Assembly (NCBI GenBank): GCA_030592105.1
Contig: JAUVKE010000139.1
Span: forward strand, 1-6,931
Length of the DNA stretch: 6,931 nucleotides
Source of the DNA: Desulfobacteraceae bacterium
Lineage (GTDB): Bacteria > Desulfobacterota > Desulfobacteria > Desulfobacterales > BuS5
Direction: 5' to 3'
Below, one piece after another: positions 6,717 through 6,931 of this stretch (within the stretch, counting starts at the first letter, position 1; each line of letters begins with the position of its first letter). Both the position numbers and the translations under genes were made by a program. The notes beneath the pieces were generated by a model that was given only the letters and a program-made list of their open reading frames with translations, made no database searches and had not been told where the DNA came from.

Positions 6717-6931
6717 ATGCGTATTATAATACGCCGACGATTGATTCTGCTCAAGGAATATCTTTTATGGATAAACCTTGATGAAGTATCGGAAATTATC
6801 TTCTGTGCCGATGGCGGAAATGGCATCTGGCCCGGAATTGATAAATTAATCAGAGAATTAGGTTTGAATAATGCAAAACGAATTTTGGACTATACCCACG
6901 CAAAACAGAATATCAACATAGTGAAAAAGAC
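6717..6931 (+). CDS. DDE-type transposase-like fragment, runs off window
   Basis: The frame is open from 6684 to the window end; the first possible start is ATG 6717, with AAGG 5 bases before it. In-window residues numbered from that ATG include I-I-F-C-A-D-G-G-N-G-I-W and, about 20 residues later, R-I-L-D-Y-T-H-A-K-Q-N-I. This spacing (A-D-G-x-x-x-I-W, then I-L-D-x-x-H) resembles the catalytic core of DDE transposases of the ISKra4/ISLre2 kind. In those proteins roughly 200 residues normally precede this segment, yet a stop at 6681-6683 and the start of the operon at 6644 leave no room. It is therefore probably a 5'-truncated insertion-sequence remnant rather than a whole gene. The family call rests on these motifs only and is tentative. 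It diverges from the GT9-like gene and has no evident functional tie to it. Confidence 0.5.
   Translation, partial: MRIIIRRRLILLKEYLLWINLDEVSEIIFCADGGNGIWPGIDKLIRELGLNNAKRILDYTHAKQNINIVKK
6719..6734. repeat. Perfect 16-bp palindrome over the candidate -10 box
   Basis: gcgtattataatacgc reads identically on both strands with no loop and spans the whole -10 region of the candidate operon promoter. A symmetrical site in this place would suit a dimeric repressor, but it could equally be a chance feature or a recombination site of the mobile-element remnant. The TATAAT core occurs on both strands because of the symmetry. Confidence 0.6.
6726..6754 (-). promoter_or_regulatory. Candidate sigma70-type promoter of the GT9-like/radical SAM operon
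   Basis: Read on the - strand there is a -35 of TTGAGC (complement 6749-6754, 4 of 6 to consensus), a 17-bp spacer, and a -10 of TATTAT (complement 6726-6731, 5 of 6). Transcription would begin near 6719, giving a leader of about 75 bases before the ATG at 6644. It lies antisense within the transposase-like fragment. Prediction from sequence only. Confidence 0.45.

Noticed and set aside
6701..6730. + strand promoter TTGGCA-18-TATAAT as the transposase promoter
   Set aside because: Its predicted start near 6737 lies downstream of the only ATG (6717), so it cannot drive that start; the -10 match follows from the palindrome. Kept only as part of a finding.
6644..6826. 60-residue - strand ORF just upstream of the GT9-like gene
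   Set aside because: It is antisense to the transposase-like frame, has no recognisable motif and a poor start context; the region is better explained as leader and promoter of the operon.

Overview
The window looks like accessory or intergenic-rich chromosome of a Gram-negative, AT-rich anaerobe. A deltaproteobacterium of the Desulfobacterales type is my best guess. The reasons are an outer-membrane barrel protein, a cobalamin-type radical SAM protein, a short-chain threonine dehydrogenase paired with a CoA ligase, and abundant A/T homopolymer runs. The taxon is inference; no marker gene is present.

Layout. (1) At 1-1005 on the + strand is the 3' part of a DUF481 (YdiY-like) outer-membrane barrel gene whose signal peptide lies before the window. 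(2) At 1006-1167 is a short convergent gap with a 12-bp perfect inverted repeat and nested hairpins, probably acting as terminator for the genes on both sides. (3) At 3372 down to 1168 on the - strand is a two-gene threonine-to-glycine operon: SDR-type L-threonine 3-dehydrogenase, then 2-amino-3-ketobutyrate CoA ligase (kbl), 27 bp apart. (4) At 3482-3622 is a compact palindromic element with terminal inverted repeats flanked by TA on both sides, which reads as a MITE. Removing it in silico restores a radical SAM reading frame two codons longer. (5) At 6644 down to 3622 on the - strand is a translationally coupled pair (ATGA overlap): a GT9/heptosyltransferase-like protein with an unexplained 140-residue helical N-terminal region, followed by a B12-binding-domain radical SAM enzyme. 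(6) At 6684-6931 on the + strand is a fragment of a DDE-type transposase-like protein that abuts the operon and runs off the window. A sigma70-like promoter for the operon, overlapping a perfect 16-bp palindrome, lies antisense inside it.

How the genes work together. Dehydrogenase plus kbl convert threonine and CoA to glycine and acetyl-CoA, with the first enzyme's product being unstable and handed to the second. The GT9-like/radical SAM pair is probably one functional unit acting on a glycan, lipid or peptide, but the substrate cannot be read from the sequence. The most notable observations are the MITE that supplies the radical SAM stop codon, the coupled GT9-like/radical SAM pair, the loss of the usual NAD-selecting aspartate in the dehydrogenase, and the palindrome-promoter inside mobile-element debris.
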